This document shows, piece after piece, positions 21,512 through 30,655 of a DNA stretch of 43,698 nt (the stretch's first letter is position 1; every line of letters starts with the position of its first letter). The stretch is from a virus: positions 1 through 43,698 of IMG/VR virus record IMGVR_UViG_3300037041_000924. One strand, written 5' to 3'. The notes under the pieces are model-generated. The model did not search any database and was not told the DNA's origin. It saw nothing but the letters and a program-made list of their open reading frames with translations. A program made the translations under genes and the position numbers.

Positions 21512-21740
21512 TATATTTGCCCCATCCTGAAAATAACAGGGGGCATCGTGGACCGTCATTGTTGCGGCTCACCTTGGGGCGTAGGCGTCCGGGGCTAACG
21601 ACCGAAAGCGACCGACCGACGGATAGTCGAGAGGAATAGCAGACGGAAAGCCACCTTTCACCTCTTGCCTTTGGGTATGGGGGGAAAGGGGGGTCTTCTC
21701 CCTCTGCTCCCTCCCTCTGGATAGTCAGGTCTATAAGAGC
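21512..21740 (+). ncRNA. Promoter-led non-coding stretch before terS
   Basis: TATATTTG (21512-21519) is followed by about 220 bases with no plausible gene but many short stems, for example CCTG/CAGG around AAAATAA (21525-21539). The end is a strand-asymmetric tract: G-rich 21673-21693, then pyrimidine-only except for one G to 21718. Candidates are a late leader RNA, a small RNA or part of the packaging site. No known RNA family recognised. Confidence 0.3.
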
Positions 21741-21747
21741 AATAGAC

Positions 21748-21755
21748 TATATTTG
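21748..21755 (+). promoter_or_regulatory. Late promoter TATATTTG, leaderless
   Basis: Perfect -7 box ending six bases before the terS ATG at 21762; transcription would begin at the start codon. Confidence 0.5.
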
Positions 21756-21761
21756 TATCAT

Positions 21762-22184
21762 ATGGCACACGACAAAAAAAAGATTATCCCCGAAGTGCTG
21801 GAGGACATCCAAAATGGCCTGTCACTACGCCAAGCCGTAGAAATACACGGCATCAACCCATCAACGTTCCTCAAATGGGTGGATGGGGATAAAGAACTCG
21901 CGCAACAATACGCCCGCGCGCGCGAGGTTCAGGCTGAGTACTATGCCGATGAGATCATCCGCATAGCCGATAGTTCACAGGACGCGGTGAAGGGCAGGTT
22001 ACAGGTGGACGCGCGGAAATGGATCGCGTCGAAGTTGCTGCCTAAGAAGTTCGGGGATAGGATCGACATGACATCCAACGGCAAGGAACTAAAGGCCGGG
22101 GCGGTAACGATTGAACGTGTGCTAATAACGAAAGAGAATGGGGCTGCTAAAGGCGGTGAAAAGGACGGCGAAGCGCAGGGCTAA
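21762..22184 (+). CDS. terS: Terminase small subunit
   Basis: 140 residues. The N-terminal helix-turn-helix (IQNGLSLRQAVEIHGINPST) recognises packaging DNA. The middle EYYADEIIRIADSSQDAVKG with DARKWIASKLLPKKFGDR is the well-known central part of Sf6-like small terminases, which forms the oligomer. The ATG at 21762 follows a -7 box by six bases. Next comes a small overlapping gene and then the large subunit. Confidence 0.9.
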   Translation: MAHDKKKIIPEVLEDIQNGLSLRQAVEIHGINPSTFLKWVDGDKELAQQYARAREVQAEYYADEIIRIADSSQDAVKGRLQVDARKWIASKLLPKKFGDRIDMTSNGKELKAGAVTIERVLITKENGAAKGGEKDGEAQG

Positions 22185-22314
22185 GGTCAACCGTGAACAA
22201 ACGCGGCGCATCATTGACACGTTCAAAGATGACCTTTTGTACACGCTGACACTTCCCGGCAAGGAGCCTATGCGGATGACTGGCAAGGAATGGAAGGAAC
22301 TGGCATCAGTCTAA
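22138..22314 (+). CDS. 58-residue basic protein between terS and terL
   Basis: MGLLKAVKRTAKRRAKVNRE followed by RRIIDTFKDDLLY and GKEPMRMTGKEWKELASV. It overlaps terS by 47 bases and the terL start by 25, filling the only gap between them. Strongly basic at the N-terminus, so it may bind DNA during packaging. Supported by protein-like composition and position, not by a family match. Confidence 0.5.
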   Translation: MGLLKAVKRTAKRRAKVNREQTRRIIDTFKDDLLYTLTLPGKEPMRMTGKEWKELASV

Positions 22315-23621
22315 CCTATACGCAGCCTCAGCTTGACATCTTTTTCGGCGATGTCAAGCGGTTCAACGCCATTGCCAAGGGGCGAAGGTTCGGGGCTACC
22401 CGTGGCGCTGCCCATGCCTGCATAGAGTGGTGCATAGAAGGGATGCCAGTCCTTTGGGGCGATACCGTGCAGGGCAACATATCGCGCTACGTGGACAGGT
22501 ACTTTTTGCCTGTGCTACGGGCATCGTCCATTGACCACGAATGGAGGCAGCAGGAACGGATACTGAAGGTGGGGTCAGGATACATTGACTTTCGCAGCGC
22601 GGATAGGCCGGAGAATTGGGAGGGATTTGGGTACAAGCGCATCGTGCTGAACGAGGCGGGCATCATCCTAAAAGACCCATACCTATATTTCAACGCTGTG
22701 CTGCCAATGATGATGGACTACCCGGACGCTAAGTTGTTCGCGCTGGGTGTGCCAAAGGGCAAGGTGTTAAGGGATGGCAGGGACCACCCATTTTGGAGGC
22801 TGTACGGGGCGAATACGCCAGACCATAGGGCATTGACCTATTCGACCTACGATAACCCTTTCCTAAGCGACGACGACATCGAGGCGACCAAGGCGGAGAT
22901 AGCGGCCATGTCACCGGAGGAGGTGGCACAGGAAATCTATGGGGAGTTCCTCGACAGGACAGGCGATATACCATTCGCCCATGCGTTCGACCAAGCTAAG
23001 ACTATCGGCCCGTGTGAGCTTGACCTACGGCAACCCGTTATCGTGTCCATTGACTTCAACGTGGAGCCGTTCTGTGCCATTGTTGCACAGGTGCGCAAGC
23101 ATAGTGCGGAGGTGGTGGTGACGCATGAGATAGCTATTAGGTCCGGGACGATCAGCGAGATGGCCGAGCGCATCCGTGCCATTTGTCCGGCATCATTCAA
23201 CCTATTGCTGACGGGGGATAGTACGGGGGCAAGTAGGCGCATCGGTCGCAACTCCACCGCCTCGCTATGGGAGGATCTGAAGGACGCGCTACGGGTCAAT
23301 GATACCCAGATCAAGCTACCTACGAACCCGTCCCATGTGGAGAGCCGTGAGCAGGTCAACTACCTGTTCGCTAATCACCCATCCATCACCATCAACCCGC
23401 GCTGTTCGGGGCTGATACTGGACCTAAAGACGGTACAGGTGGACAGCGATAGGAAGTTGGTAAAGGCGGACAGGTCGCAGGGTTCGCAACGGGCGGACCT
23501 TTTGGATACGTATCGTTATCTTTGCAATACCTTCCTACACGGGTGGGTGGAACAGCATAGAAAAACCCATGCTCTGCGACAACATACCAACCGCCCAACC
23601 GCTCTATCTGTGCGTCGATGA
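22290..23621 (+). CDS. terL: Terminase large subunit
   Basis: 443 residues. ATPase: KGRRFGATRG (30-39) is a deviant Walker A and RIVLNEAG (117-124) the Walker B with catalytic E122. Nuclease: VSIDFN, LLTGDSTG and RADLLDTYRYL carry the three acidic residues of the RNase H-like domain. It powers and terminates genome packaging through the portal. Length is usual for the Sf6-like group. It overlaps the next gene by 53 bases. Confidence 0.93.
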   Translation: MEGTGISLTYTQPQLDIFFGDVKRFNAIAKGRRFGATRGAAHACIEWCIEGMPVLWGDTVQGNISRYVDRYFLPVLRASSIDHEWRQQERILKVGSGYIDFRSADRPENWEGFGYKRIVLNEAGIILKDPYLYFNAVLPMMMDYPDAKLFALGVPKGKVLRDGRDHPFWRLYGANTPDHRALTYSTYDNPFLSDDDIEATKAEIAAMSPEEVAQEIYGEFLDRTGDIPFAHAFDQAKTIGPCELDLRQPVIVSIDFNVEPFCAIVAQVRKHSAEVVVTHEIAIRSGTISEMAERIRAICPASFNLLLTGDSTGASRRIGRNSTASLWEDLKDALRVNDTQIKLPTNPSHVESREQVNYLFANHPSITINPRCSGLILDLKTVQVDSDRKLVKADRSQGSQRADLLDTYRYLCNTFLHGWVEQHRKTHALRQHTNRPTALSVRR

Positions 23622-23952
23622 TGATGCGCGGGTGTACCTTGGGGAGAGCCTGCTAAGCAACCTAAAGGCACGGCTTACGAATATGGCCACGGGCCGCGTT
23701 ATCGAATTGCCTGTTCAGCGCGATGGCGGGGATGTGTACCTTGAGGGACTTCCTGAGTTGGTGATGGGCCATGTGTACCGGGTGGAGTTGACCTATAACG
23801 CTATTCCGGTGGCGTTCTACCCGTATCAGTTGACGGGAACGAACTTCGTGGCCACGCCTACGGGGTACATGGGCGTATACGTGACCTTTGACGTGCGGGT
23901 GAATGGCGATGGTGATACCTATATCGGCCCTGACCAATGGTTGACCATTTGA
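23569..23952 (+). CDS. Virion-associated protein, unknown
   Basis: 127 residues, beta-rich, with ARVYLGESLLSNLKARLTNM and VYRVELTYNAIPVAFYPYQL. Immunoglobulin-like pattern, so a tail accessory or decoration protein is possible. Overlaps terL by 53 bases and the next gene by 16. Confidence 0.6.
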   Translation: MLCDNIPTAQPLYLCVDDDARVYLGESLLSNLKARLTNMATGRVIELPVQRDGGDVYLEGLPELVMGHVYRVELTYNAIPVAFYPYQLTGTNFVATPTGYMGVYVTFDVRVNGDGDTYIGPDQWLTI

Positions 23953-24203
23953 TAATCATGGTCTGTATGGCTGCGGTGGCCATTGGTGCGCACGTAGCAC
24001 AGGAAGACGGCATGGTGCTGCATTGGCTGACTAAGCTGTGGGCCAAGTTTCCGACCTTGTTGCACAAGCCGTTGTTCACTTGCCCTATTTGCATGGTGAG
24101 CGCATGGGGCATACCTGCGGCGCTGTGGATGGGTGCTAACCCTTTGATGTTGCCCGTTTACGTCCTTGGGGCGGCTGGAATTGTAACCGCTTGCAAGCTA
24201 TGA
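23937..24203 (+). CDS. Membrane protein with CPIC motif
   Basis: 88 residues with two or three hydrophobic segments and the motif PLFTCPICMVSAWGIP, which recurs in membrane proteins of Bacteroidota phages but has no known function. The ATG at 23958 is an alternative start. Stop overlaps the tail chaperone start (ATGA). Confidence 0.6.
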   Translation: MVDHLIIMVCMAAVAIGAHVAQEDGMVLHWLTKLWAKFPTLLHKPLFTCPICMVSAWGIPAALWMGANPLMLPVYVLGAAGIVTACKL

Positions 24204-24844
24204 CCGGGCTACTGTTCAGGCTATTCGGCAAGGCCATTCATCGCCACATTGCGGACGGATCACTTCGCCCGCGTGGGTTCGATGGTATGCAGCACGCATA
24301 CAGCGGCACCGATGGCCGTGCGTATTACACATGGGCCGACATTGCCGATATGCCACCTGTGCGGCAAAAGCACATCGAACGGTGCCTGAAGATGGCCGAT
24401 GCGGGCATAGGCGAAAAGACGCTTTCGGCGTTATGCGATGTGGCTGAAGAGGCCATTATGGGTACGCTGAAGGCGGGTAAGATAGAAGAGCGGTCAAGGG
24501 CAGCGGCCAAGGCAGCACACGCCATAGGCGAGATACGCAACCGCCCAAAGGACATCATCCCTGAAGAGGTCTACTATGACCTTGCCGCCGTGTTCGCAGT
24601 GCGTGAAGATGAGGATGCCAGATCATTTGATCCCGGTATCCATGCTCAGAAAATAGACATGATTACGAAGGCGGGGAGGGCCGGGCACACTTTTTTTACC
24701 AGTCCGCCCGCGTGGCGGAAGCTGTTAGGCTCTTCACTTACTACCGAGGCCGCATACATAGAATTGTTGAGCAGTTGGACGGCGCAGAGGCTACGGCTGG
24801 AAGCGGTCCTAACGAGGTCCGGCAAATCGTCCTCAAGCAAATGA
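24200..24844 (+). CDS. Tail assembly chaperone, zero-frame product (G-like)
   Basis: 214 residues, helical. It lies directly upstream of the tape measure gene, the standard place of the lambda G/GT chaperones. Seven Ts at 24691-24697 read ACT TTT TTT ACC in this frame, a perfect X XXY YYZ slippery heptamer. Ribosomes that do not slip end at 24844. The N-terminus (LLFRLFGKAIHRHIADGSLR) and the YTWADIADMPPVRQKHIERC segment are shared with the frameshift product. Confidence 0.7.
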   Translation: MTGLLFRLFGKAIHRHIADGSLRPRGFDGMQHAYSGTDGRAYYTWADIADMPPVRQKHIERCLKMADAGIGEKTLSALCDVAEEAIMGTLKAGKIEERSRAAAKAAHAIGEIRNRPKDIIPEEVYYDLAAVFAVREDEDARSFDPGIHAQKIDMITKAGRAGHTFFTSPPAWRKLLGSSLTTEAAYIELLSSWTAQRLRLEAVLTRSGKSSSSK

Positions 24845-25011
24845 GGGACTTCGATAGGTTCACCATGACCATTGCGGAGGGTGACCCCGTGAAGGCTTCG
24901 ACCTTGGAGCGTGGAAATATCCGGCTATATTGGGACACGGCGGAGGCGTACATGAACAGGTTATTGCACGCTAAGAAGATGACCGATAACGCAAAGAGGA
25001 AGCATGGCTGA
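24200..25011 (+). CDS. Tail assembly chaperone, -1 frameshift product (GT-like)
   Basis: Join of 24200-24697 and 24697-25011, 270 residues. A -1 slip on TTTTTTT continues as FYQSARVAEAVRLFTYYRGR and remains open for 104 codons, ending 8 bases inside the tape measure gene. The -1 extension has no good start of its own near the slip (only a GTG at 24712, or a late ATG at 24841 that overlaps the zero-frame stop). Length of overlap, slippery sequence and position all match the conserved G/GT frameshift of long-tailed phages. Confidence 0.75.
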
Positions 25012-27511
25012 CGAACAGGTAATAGTAACGCGGTTCCTTGCCGACCTGACGGACTACGAACAGGGTGTGCAGTCGTATGAGCAGTCCATGACGGATGTTC
25101 AGAACGCTAACAAGGCTGCGGATACATCGGCAAAGAGCCTAAGCGCCACGACCGGCGAGCTTGGCACAAAGTATAAGCTAACAGCGGCGGAGGCTACACG
25201 GGCTGCGGAGGCGAGTGCGGAGGTGGGCAAACAGACCCAGCAGAGCGCAAGCGTTATTCGGCGGGCTGCGGACACGGTGAAGCAGTTTGCGCTTGGTGCA
25301 AGGGATGGATTTAGGACGGCGATCAAAGAGGTGGGCGGGCTGCGGGGCATTGTGTCACAGGTAGGCACGAACATTAAGAACTTCGGGGCCAACGCATCCG
25401 GGGCATTTAAGGCGCTGGGTTCACAGGTCACGAACGTGGCCGGACAGGTGCCGTTGATCGGTGGCCTTGCCACGGCGTTGGGGCCTGTGGGCATTGGTGC
25501 GGCTGCGGTGGCCGCTGGGTTCCTGAAGATCTTTAGCAATATCGACGCGGGTGCCACGGCCTTGGATGGACTGGGTAAGACGGGCGGGCTGGTGTTCGAC
25601 AGGATAACCGGAGCGGCAGTTAGTTTCTTCGATGCGTTCACCAATAGCGATACCGTTATCGGCAAGGTGGCTGGTGCGCTGGGTGACGTGCTGGGCGTGT
25701 TGCTGGATATTGTTACCGGGCCTTTGCAGTTGCTGGGTGAGTTCACCGGGATAAGCGATGCGCTACGGGAGGACTTTGCAGCGGGTCAGTTGATTGCTAA
25801 CCAGTTGGATGAACTGGCGGATAAGCAGTTGCAGGTCAACGAGGCGGTGGCACAGAATGAGATCGGGCTAAGGAAGAACCTGGCTGCGCTCAGGGACAGC
25901 ACGAAGCCCGTGGAGGAACGGCTACGCATAGCCGATGAGATCACCCGCATTGAGGAAGAGAACCTTGCGCTTCGGAAGTCTACGCTTCAGACGGAGTTGG
26001 GCATCCTCAAAACACAAGCACAGCAACAGCAGGCAAGGAAGGGCGAAGTGGATGACGCGCTCAAGAAACAAATCAGCGACATTAGCGTAGCCATCGCCAA
26101 CGCGGAGGCCGAAAGCGTATCCCTTACGGAGCGCATATCCGCACGCCGGGCGGGTATCGTAGAGGCTGAAGAGCAGCGCAAAGCAAAAGCCCGTGAAAAG
26201 GCCCTTGCCGACCAAGCGAAACGGGAGGCCGAAGCGTTGAAGTTGGCAGAGCAACGGGTGGCCGCTGAAAAGACCCTTGACGAAGTATTGGACGGCATCG
26301 CATCGGACAGGCTTTCGCGCCAACAGAGCGAAGATGAACGCGAGGCGCAAGCGGTCAAGGACAAGTACGCCAAGCTGGAGGCAGCTACTTTGGACGGCAT
26401 AGCCAAGCTACGTGAGGCATCACCGCCCAACGCACAGAGCGAGATAACGCGCCGTGAGGCCGATGCTATCTTGGCCATCGAAAAGGCGAAGAACGAAGAG
26501 CTGGCCGCGCTGGAGGCGGAAAGGAACAAGGCGTTGGAAGATACCCGCGCCGAAGCGGTGGAAAAGATACGTTCGTCGCTACTGACATCAACACAGCGCG
26601 AACGTGAGGCGGTCACGGCCAAGTATGACGAACTGTTGGCCCTTGCTGAACAGAACATCAAAGACGAAGATGAACTTGAGCGCACGCGCCTTGAATTGAC
26701 TGCGGCCCGTGAAGCGGAGTTGACGGGCATCATATCGGACGAAGAGCGCAAGCGCACGGAAGCACAGCAGGCAGAGGCTGAAAAGCGCCTTGCCTTGCAG
26801 CAACAGAACGCGCAACTGTTGACGGACTTTGCGGTGCAGGCCACGGGCATCGTGGCGGCTGCGGCTGCGGGTGCTGAAGATTTGAGCGAACAGGCATCAA
26901 AGGCTATCGTGACCTTGTTGCTGGATACCTTGGAAAAGATCATCTTGGCCAATGCGTTCCAAGTGCAGGCCATTAGCGCGGGCGCTCCCGACCCGGCTAA
27001 CGTGGCCACTGGTGGTGTGTTCGGTATCGCCCGTGGTATCATCTTGGCGGGTTTGGTCAAAGCCCTGTTCGGGGCTGCAAAAGCGGCCATCACAGCGAAC
27101 TTTGAAGGTGACCCCTACGTGGGTGGTGACGGCACCCGCCCCATGTGGTCGGGCCGTGATGGATACCTGCGCCGCCTTGACAAAGGGGAGCGCGTGGTGA
27201 CGTCAAAGGATAACGACCGCTATTGGGATGACCTTGAGGCCATGCGCAAGGGCCGTTGGGATGACCATATCCTTGACAAGTACATCGGCCCAGCGGTGAG
27301 CGCCCTGCAATGGGAAGATGATCGAAAGGCATCCGACTTTGTGGCCTCCGACTTCGGTAGCCGCATGGCATCGAGTGTGATGCTTGCAAAATACTACGAT
27401 GCCAACATCGTGAAGGGGTTGAAGGACAACGCCCGCATCGAACGGCAGCAGACGGAATTGCTTGGTACCATTGCCCGCAACCTGAAGGGCGCTAATCGCC
27501 GCTACTACTGA
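25004..27511 (+). CDS. Tape measure protein
   Basis: 835 residues. A hydrophobic, Gly/Ala-rich part (about 120-260, including LATALGPVGIGAAAVAAGFL) is followed by a very long coiled coil rich in Ala, Glu, Lys and Arg (about 270-640), a second hydrophobic stretch (about 645-700) and a soluble end. This is the standard build of tape measure proteins, which set tail length and pass through the membrane during DNA ejection. By comparison with lambda, about 835 residues would fit a tail somewhat above 100 nm. Coupled to the chaperone upstream and the tip protein downstream. Confidence 0.9.
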   Translation: MADEQVIVTRFLADLTDYEQGVQSYEQSMTDVQNANKAADTSAKSLSATTGELGTKYKLTAAEATRAAEASAEVGKQTQQSASVIRRAADTVKQFALGARDGFRTAIKEVGGLRGIVSQVGTNIKNFGANASGAFKALGSQVTNVAGQVPLIGGLATALGPVGIGAAAVAAGFLKIFSNIDAGATALDGLGKTGGLVFDRITGAAVSFFDAFTNSDTVIGKVAGALGDVLGVLLDIVTGPLQLLGEFTGISDALREDFAAGQLIANQLDELADKQLQVNEAVAQNEIGLRKNLAALRDSTKPVEERLRIADEITRIEEENLALRKSTLQTELGILKTQAQQQQARKGEVDDALKKQISDISVAIANAEAESVSLTERISARRAGIVEAEEQRKAKAREKALADQAKREAEALKLAEQRVAAEKTLDEVLDGIASDRLSRQQSEDEREAQAVKDKYAKLEAATLDGIAKLREASPPNAQSEITRREADAILAIEKAKNEELAALEAERNKALEDTRAEAVEKIRSSLLTSTQREREAVTAKYDELLALAEQNIKDEDELERTRLELTAAREAELTGIISDEERKRTEAQQAEAEKRLALQQQNAQLLTDFAVQATGIVAAAAAGAEDLSEQASKAIVTLLLDTLEKIILANAFQVQAISAGAPDPANVATGGVFGIARGIILAGLVKALFGAAKAAITANFEGDPYVGGDGTRPMWSGRDGYLRRLDKGERVVTSKDNDRYWDDLEAMRKGRWDDHILDKYIGPAVSALQWEDDRKASDFVASDFGSRMASSVMLAKYYDANIVKGLKDNARIERQQTELLGTIARNLKGANRRYY

Positions 27512-29442
27512 TGGACGGGGAAATCATCCATTACCTTGACGGGTTGCCCGTGGAAGAGCCGTTAGGGTGGCGGGACTTCGAGGAAGAACTTGACCGAGAT
27601 ATTCGGGAGCGTATCATCACGGTAAAGTATGCTTCGGAGCTGACCTTTACGGGCCAAGGCCACGCATATCTTGAAGGTGTGTACAACGAGGTCGGAGAAT
27701 GCCACATCGTGCTGTATGAGGCGAAGCAACGCTGCAACGGTCAGTTGTCAACGTGCGCTCAAGGGGTTATCATCCTGGCCGATGCGGAATGGAACCTGAC
27801 GCGGTGCGAGGTGCGTGTGCCTGTGGTGGACAATGGCATCGGGGCGCGGGTGATAAACAACAGAGACATCCCCGTAAGCCCGACCGCAGAAGCGTCAAAA
27901 AATGACGTAGTGATAGCGCCCGTGCCTACCATCGCGCTATCCATCCATGACCCGCAAGGCGATGGAACGGACCTGCTCCCCGATACGCGCCGGGTGTGGG
28001 ATTGGTATGAGGCCATAAAGCACGCCGTGGCGTACATCACAGATGATACGGTGACGCTGGTATCGAATTGGTATGAGACGCTTGACGATGCACAAAAGTG
28101 GGCCATCGTTGACGGCTTCGAGTTGCGTGAACACACGGGCGCGAATAACCGCGTAGTGTGGACGTTCAAACAGCTATTCGATGAAATGTCGGGGCGGTTC
28201 AACCTGTGGATGTTTGCGGATAAGGACGCAAGTGGGAACCCGCAGCTAAGGATTGAGCCGGAAAGCTACTTCTACGGCAGCGTTGGTAGCGTTATGCAAC
28301 TTGACATCCAAGATTTGAGCCGCACCATTGACGCGGATAGGCTTTACGCCCGCGTTATCGTTGGCTGTGATACCTACATCCGGCAGTTCACCAATACGCC
28401 GTTAGCGTTGCCGTATGTGCCGCTAAAGACGCAAGGCAAAGAGGAATACCACTTCAAAGGGGTATGCAATACGGCGGAAACGCTGGAGCTGTCCTTTGAC
28501 TTCATCAGCGACAGCAACGCTATTGAGGACGTGGTATTGAACGCGAACGAGGAGTACGACGAAGACCTGTTCCTATTGCAGTATTACGATGGTCCGCTAA
28601 CGCCGGGGCCTGAGACATCGCGGTGGATGTTCAGCCCTGACGGGGTGCTGACCGTGTGGCCATTTAATGAACAGGGATTGAACGCAGCTATCTTGGAGCG
28701 GTACTATTTGCCGTCTCCGGTGGGGGCCAACTTCGGCCCGCAAACGCCATATCAACAGACAACCGCAGCGGCAACGGCTACCGTGTCGCTATCTGCCCCA
28801 TCGGATGAAACGGTGGCGGCTACTCTGTTCGCATCTGACTACACAGCAGCGCAGGCAGAATACGCATTCTTTGAGGCTTCGATACCTTGGCGGGTAGTAA
28901 GCAACACCCCGCAAGAGATAGCCGCTCTGGTGCTGTATTTGGCGGGTGGGTTTCGAGTATTGGCACAGCGGTACAACGCGGCCAACGTATTGGAACAGGA
29001 ACTGACCTTTGACGGGGGCGCAATACAGGTAGCGCCGGGCGTGGTCAACTATGCGTTCAGCTTCGGGTTCAGCCTGAACGATGGGGACTACGTTCGCATT
29101 CAGTACCAATTCCTGACCAGAAACGGGTTCAACAACGGCCCTACGGGGATAACGCCTTCGGCCTTTGAGATCAAGTTTGAGATACCCGCAGGGGCCACGA
29201 TTGAAAAGACCTTTGCCGATGGCGGTGGCTTTGCCGATGGGGTCGGACCTGCTCCCGTGGTGAAGTACACTTTTGAAAGGCACGTATCTTTGCAGGAGTG
29301 GCTATCTTTGACGCTAAATCCGTCTGAGGCATTGACTATTTCACCGACATCAGTACCATTGACATCCGGTTGGGTGGCTAACGCACGGCGCAACGTAGCG
29401 ACCGGGGCGGCGCAATGGGAGGTAATAGCACAGCGCCAATGA
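27511..29442 (+). CDS. Tail tip / baseplate protein
   Basis: 643 residues. First gene after the tape measure, sharing one base with its stop. The N-terminal third is alpha/beta (YEAIKHAVAYITDDTVTLVS, WKFKQLFDEMSGRFNLWMF-like pattern) and the rest is beta-rich with Ala/Thr-rich linkers. Gene order suggests a distal tail or tail-hub protein. No enzymatic motif seen. Confidence 0.6.
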   Translation: MDGEIIHYLDGLPVEEPLGWRDFEEELDRDIRERIITVKYASELTFTGQGHAYLEGVYNEVGECHIVLYEAKQRCNGQLSTCAQGVIILADAEWNLTRCEVRVPVVDNGIGARVINNRDIPVSPTAEASKNDVVIAPVPTIALSIHDPQGDGTDLLPDTRRVWDWYEAIKHAVAYITDDTVTLVSNWYETLDDAQKWAIVDGFELREHTGANNRVVWTFKQLFDEMSGRFNLWMFADKDASGNPQLRIEPESYFYGSVGSVMQLDIQDLSRTIDADRLYARVIVGCDTYIRQFTNTPLALPYVPLKTQGKEEYHFKGVCNTAETLELSFDFISDSNAIEDVVLNANEEYDEDLFLLQYYDGPLTPGPETSRWMFSPDGVLTVWPFNEQGLNAAILERYYLPSPVGANFGPQTPYQQTTAAATATVSLSAPSDETVAATLFASDYTAAQAEYAFFEASIPWRVVSNTPQEIAALVLYLAGGFRVLAQRYNAANVLEQELTFDGGAIQVAPGVVNYAFSFGFSLNDGDYVRIQYQFLTRNGFNNGPTGITPSAFEIKFEIPAGATIEKTFADGGGFADGVGPAPVVKYTFERHVSLQEWLSLTLNPSEALTISPTSVPLTSGWVANARRNVATGAAQWEVIAQRQ

Positions 29443-30653
29443 GTTTCACAGCTATCCCTAACCAGCCCGTGAACCTTGTGGGGTCTACCTTGCAGGGGTG
29501 CGTATGCGACCCTTTGCAACCCGCAACGCTTATCGGGGAGGATGATGCATTTGAGTTTGCTCTACGGGCGTTCTCTTGCCAAGATGCGGAGCAGTTGCTT
29601 TCTCAGGACTTCGCGTCCGACGATTGGAAGGGCAATAGAGGGTTCATCCTGTTCCCCGGTTCGGCGTGTTGCTCCGTGAATAACGCGGGGGCCACCTTGA
29701 CGGAGAACGCCTTTACCCCTGTGGTGGGTGATGCCTACGAATTGCGGCTGCTATTTAGCGATGTGCAAGGGTCTATTCAGGTGGCGTTCGGTGGCTTGGT
29801 GGAAACGATAAGCGAAGCGGGGCAGTACAGCTTTACGTTCGTGGCCACTTCGACCCAGCGGTTCCGGTTGACGCTGGTGGATGACCTTTCGTTGGTGTGC
29901 GTGGATACGGCACAGGTATTCGAGGGGAATAAATCCATCGAAGTGAGTTTCCGCGATGCCGAAAGCGGTGCGGAGTTGTTCGCTGTGGATGCCACCAACG
30001 ACCCCGACTATTTCACTTATACAGGTGATGCCGTTATCGTATCCATCCCGATGGGGGAGACGGGCGTAACGGGGTGCTTTACGGTGCGGGTAACGGATTG
30101 CGATGATGAGGTGGGCGTGAACTCGCAAACGTTTCAAGTGATTAGCGATACGTCATGCACGTTGCTACTGAGCGCGTGTAACGATTACGCGGCTATGGGC
30201 CTGCCTGAAGGGTTCACGCCACGGATGCGGGCCAACGCTAAGTTGGTGCGACCATCGTGGGAATACGATGTAAGCGAGGAAAGGCGAAGCAATGGCCGAT
30301 GGATGCGGCACTATGCGGATCGGCAGACCCGCTACGAACTGCGCATAGACCTTCAGAACGAATACACGTTGCCGTTCGTGGCGGCGTGGCCTGTGTTTCA
30401 TCATTTCTACGTAGGTCAACAGGAGTTCAGTATTGACCCGGAGGCTATTGAGCCGACCTATCAGGATGTGTTCGATGGGACTGGTGGAGTTATCTTGAGC
30501 GTGCGGCCTAAGCAAGAACTGCTACGGAACGTGCGCTGCGTGGAAGAGAATGAGGCCGGATGTCCGCCGCCTCCGAACTACTTGGTGCAAGGCACCGGAC
30601 CTAACACGGACTACATTTTAACCCAAGCGGGCGACCGCATCTTACTTGCCTGA
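29439..30653 (+). CDS. Tail protein ending in the YLVQGTGPN module
   Basis: 404 residues, beta-rich and cysteine-rich in the first 80 residues (GCVCDPLQ, SCQDAEQ, SACCSV). The C-terminus, YLVQGTGPNTDYILTQAGDR, followed by ILLA, matches the 28-residue segment encoded in the -1 frame right after the major capsid stop codon. The ATG at 29439 overlaps the previous stop (ATGA); an in-frame ATG 24 bases upstream is the alternative. Likely part of the tail tip. Confidence 0.65.
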   Translation: MSFTAIPNQPVNLVGSTLQGCVCDPLQPATLIGEDDAFEFALRAFSCQDAEQLLSQDFASDDWKGNRGFILFPGSACCSVNNAGATLTENAFTPVVGDAYELRLLFSDVQGSIQVAFGGLVETISEAGQYSFTFVATSTQRFRLTLVDDLSLVCVDTAQVFEGNKSIEVSFRDAESGAELFAVDATNDPDYFTYTGDAVIVSIPMGETGVTGCFTVRVTDCDDEVGVNSQTFQVISDTSCTLLLSACNDYAAMGLPEGFTPRMRANAKLVRPSWEYDVSEERRSNGRWMRHYADRQTRYELRIDLQNEYTLPFVAAWPVFHHFYVGQQEFSIDPEAIEPTYQDVFDGTGGVILSVRPKQELLRNVRCVEENEAGCPPPPNYLVQGTGPNTDYILTQAGDRILLA

Positions 30654-30655
30654 CC

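Noticed and set aside
25987-27093. Leftward frame of 368 codons opposite the tape measure gene
   Set aside because: Ser/Ala-rich composition mirrors the coiled-coil codons on the other strand; no start signals.
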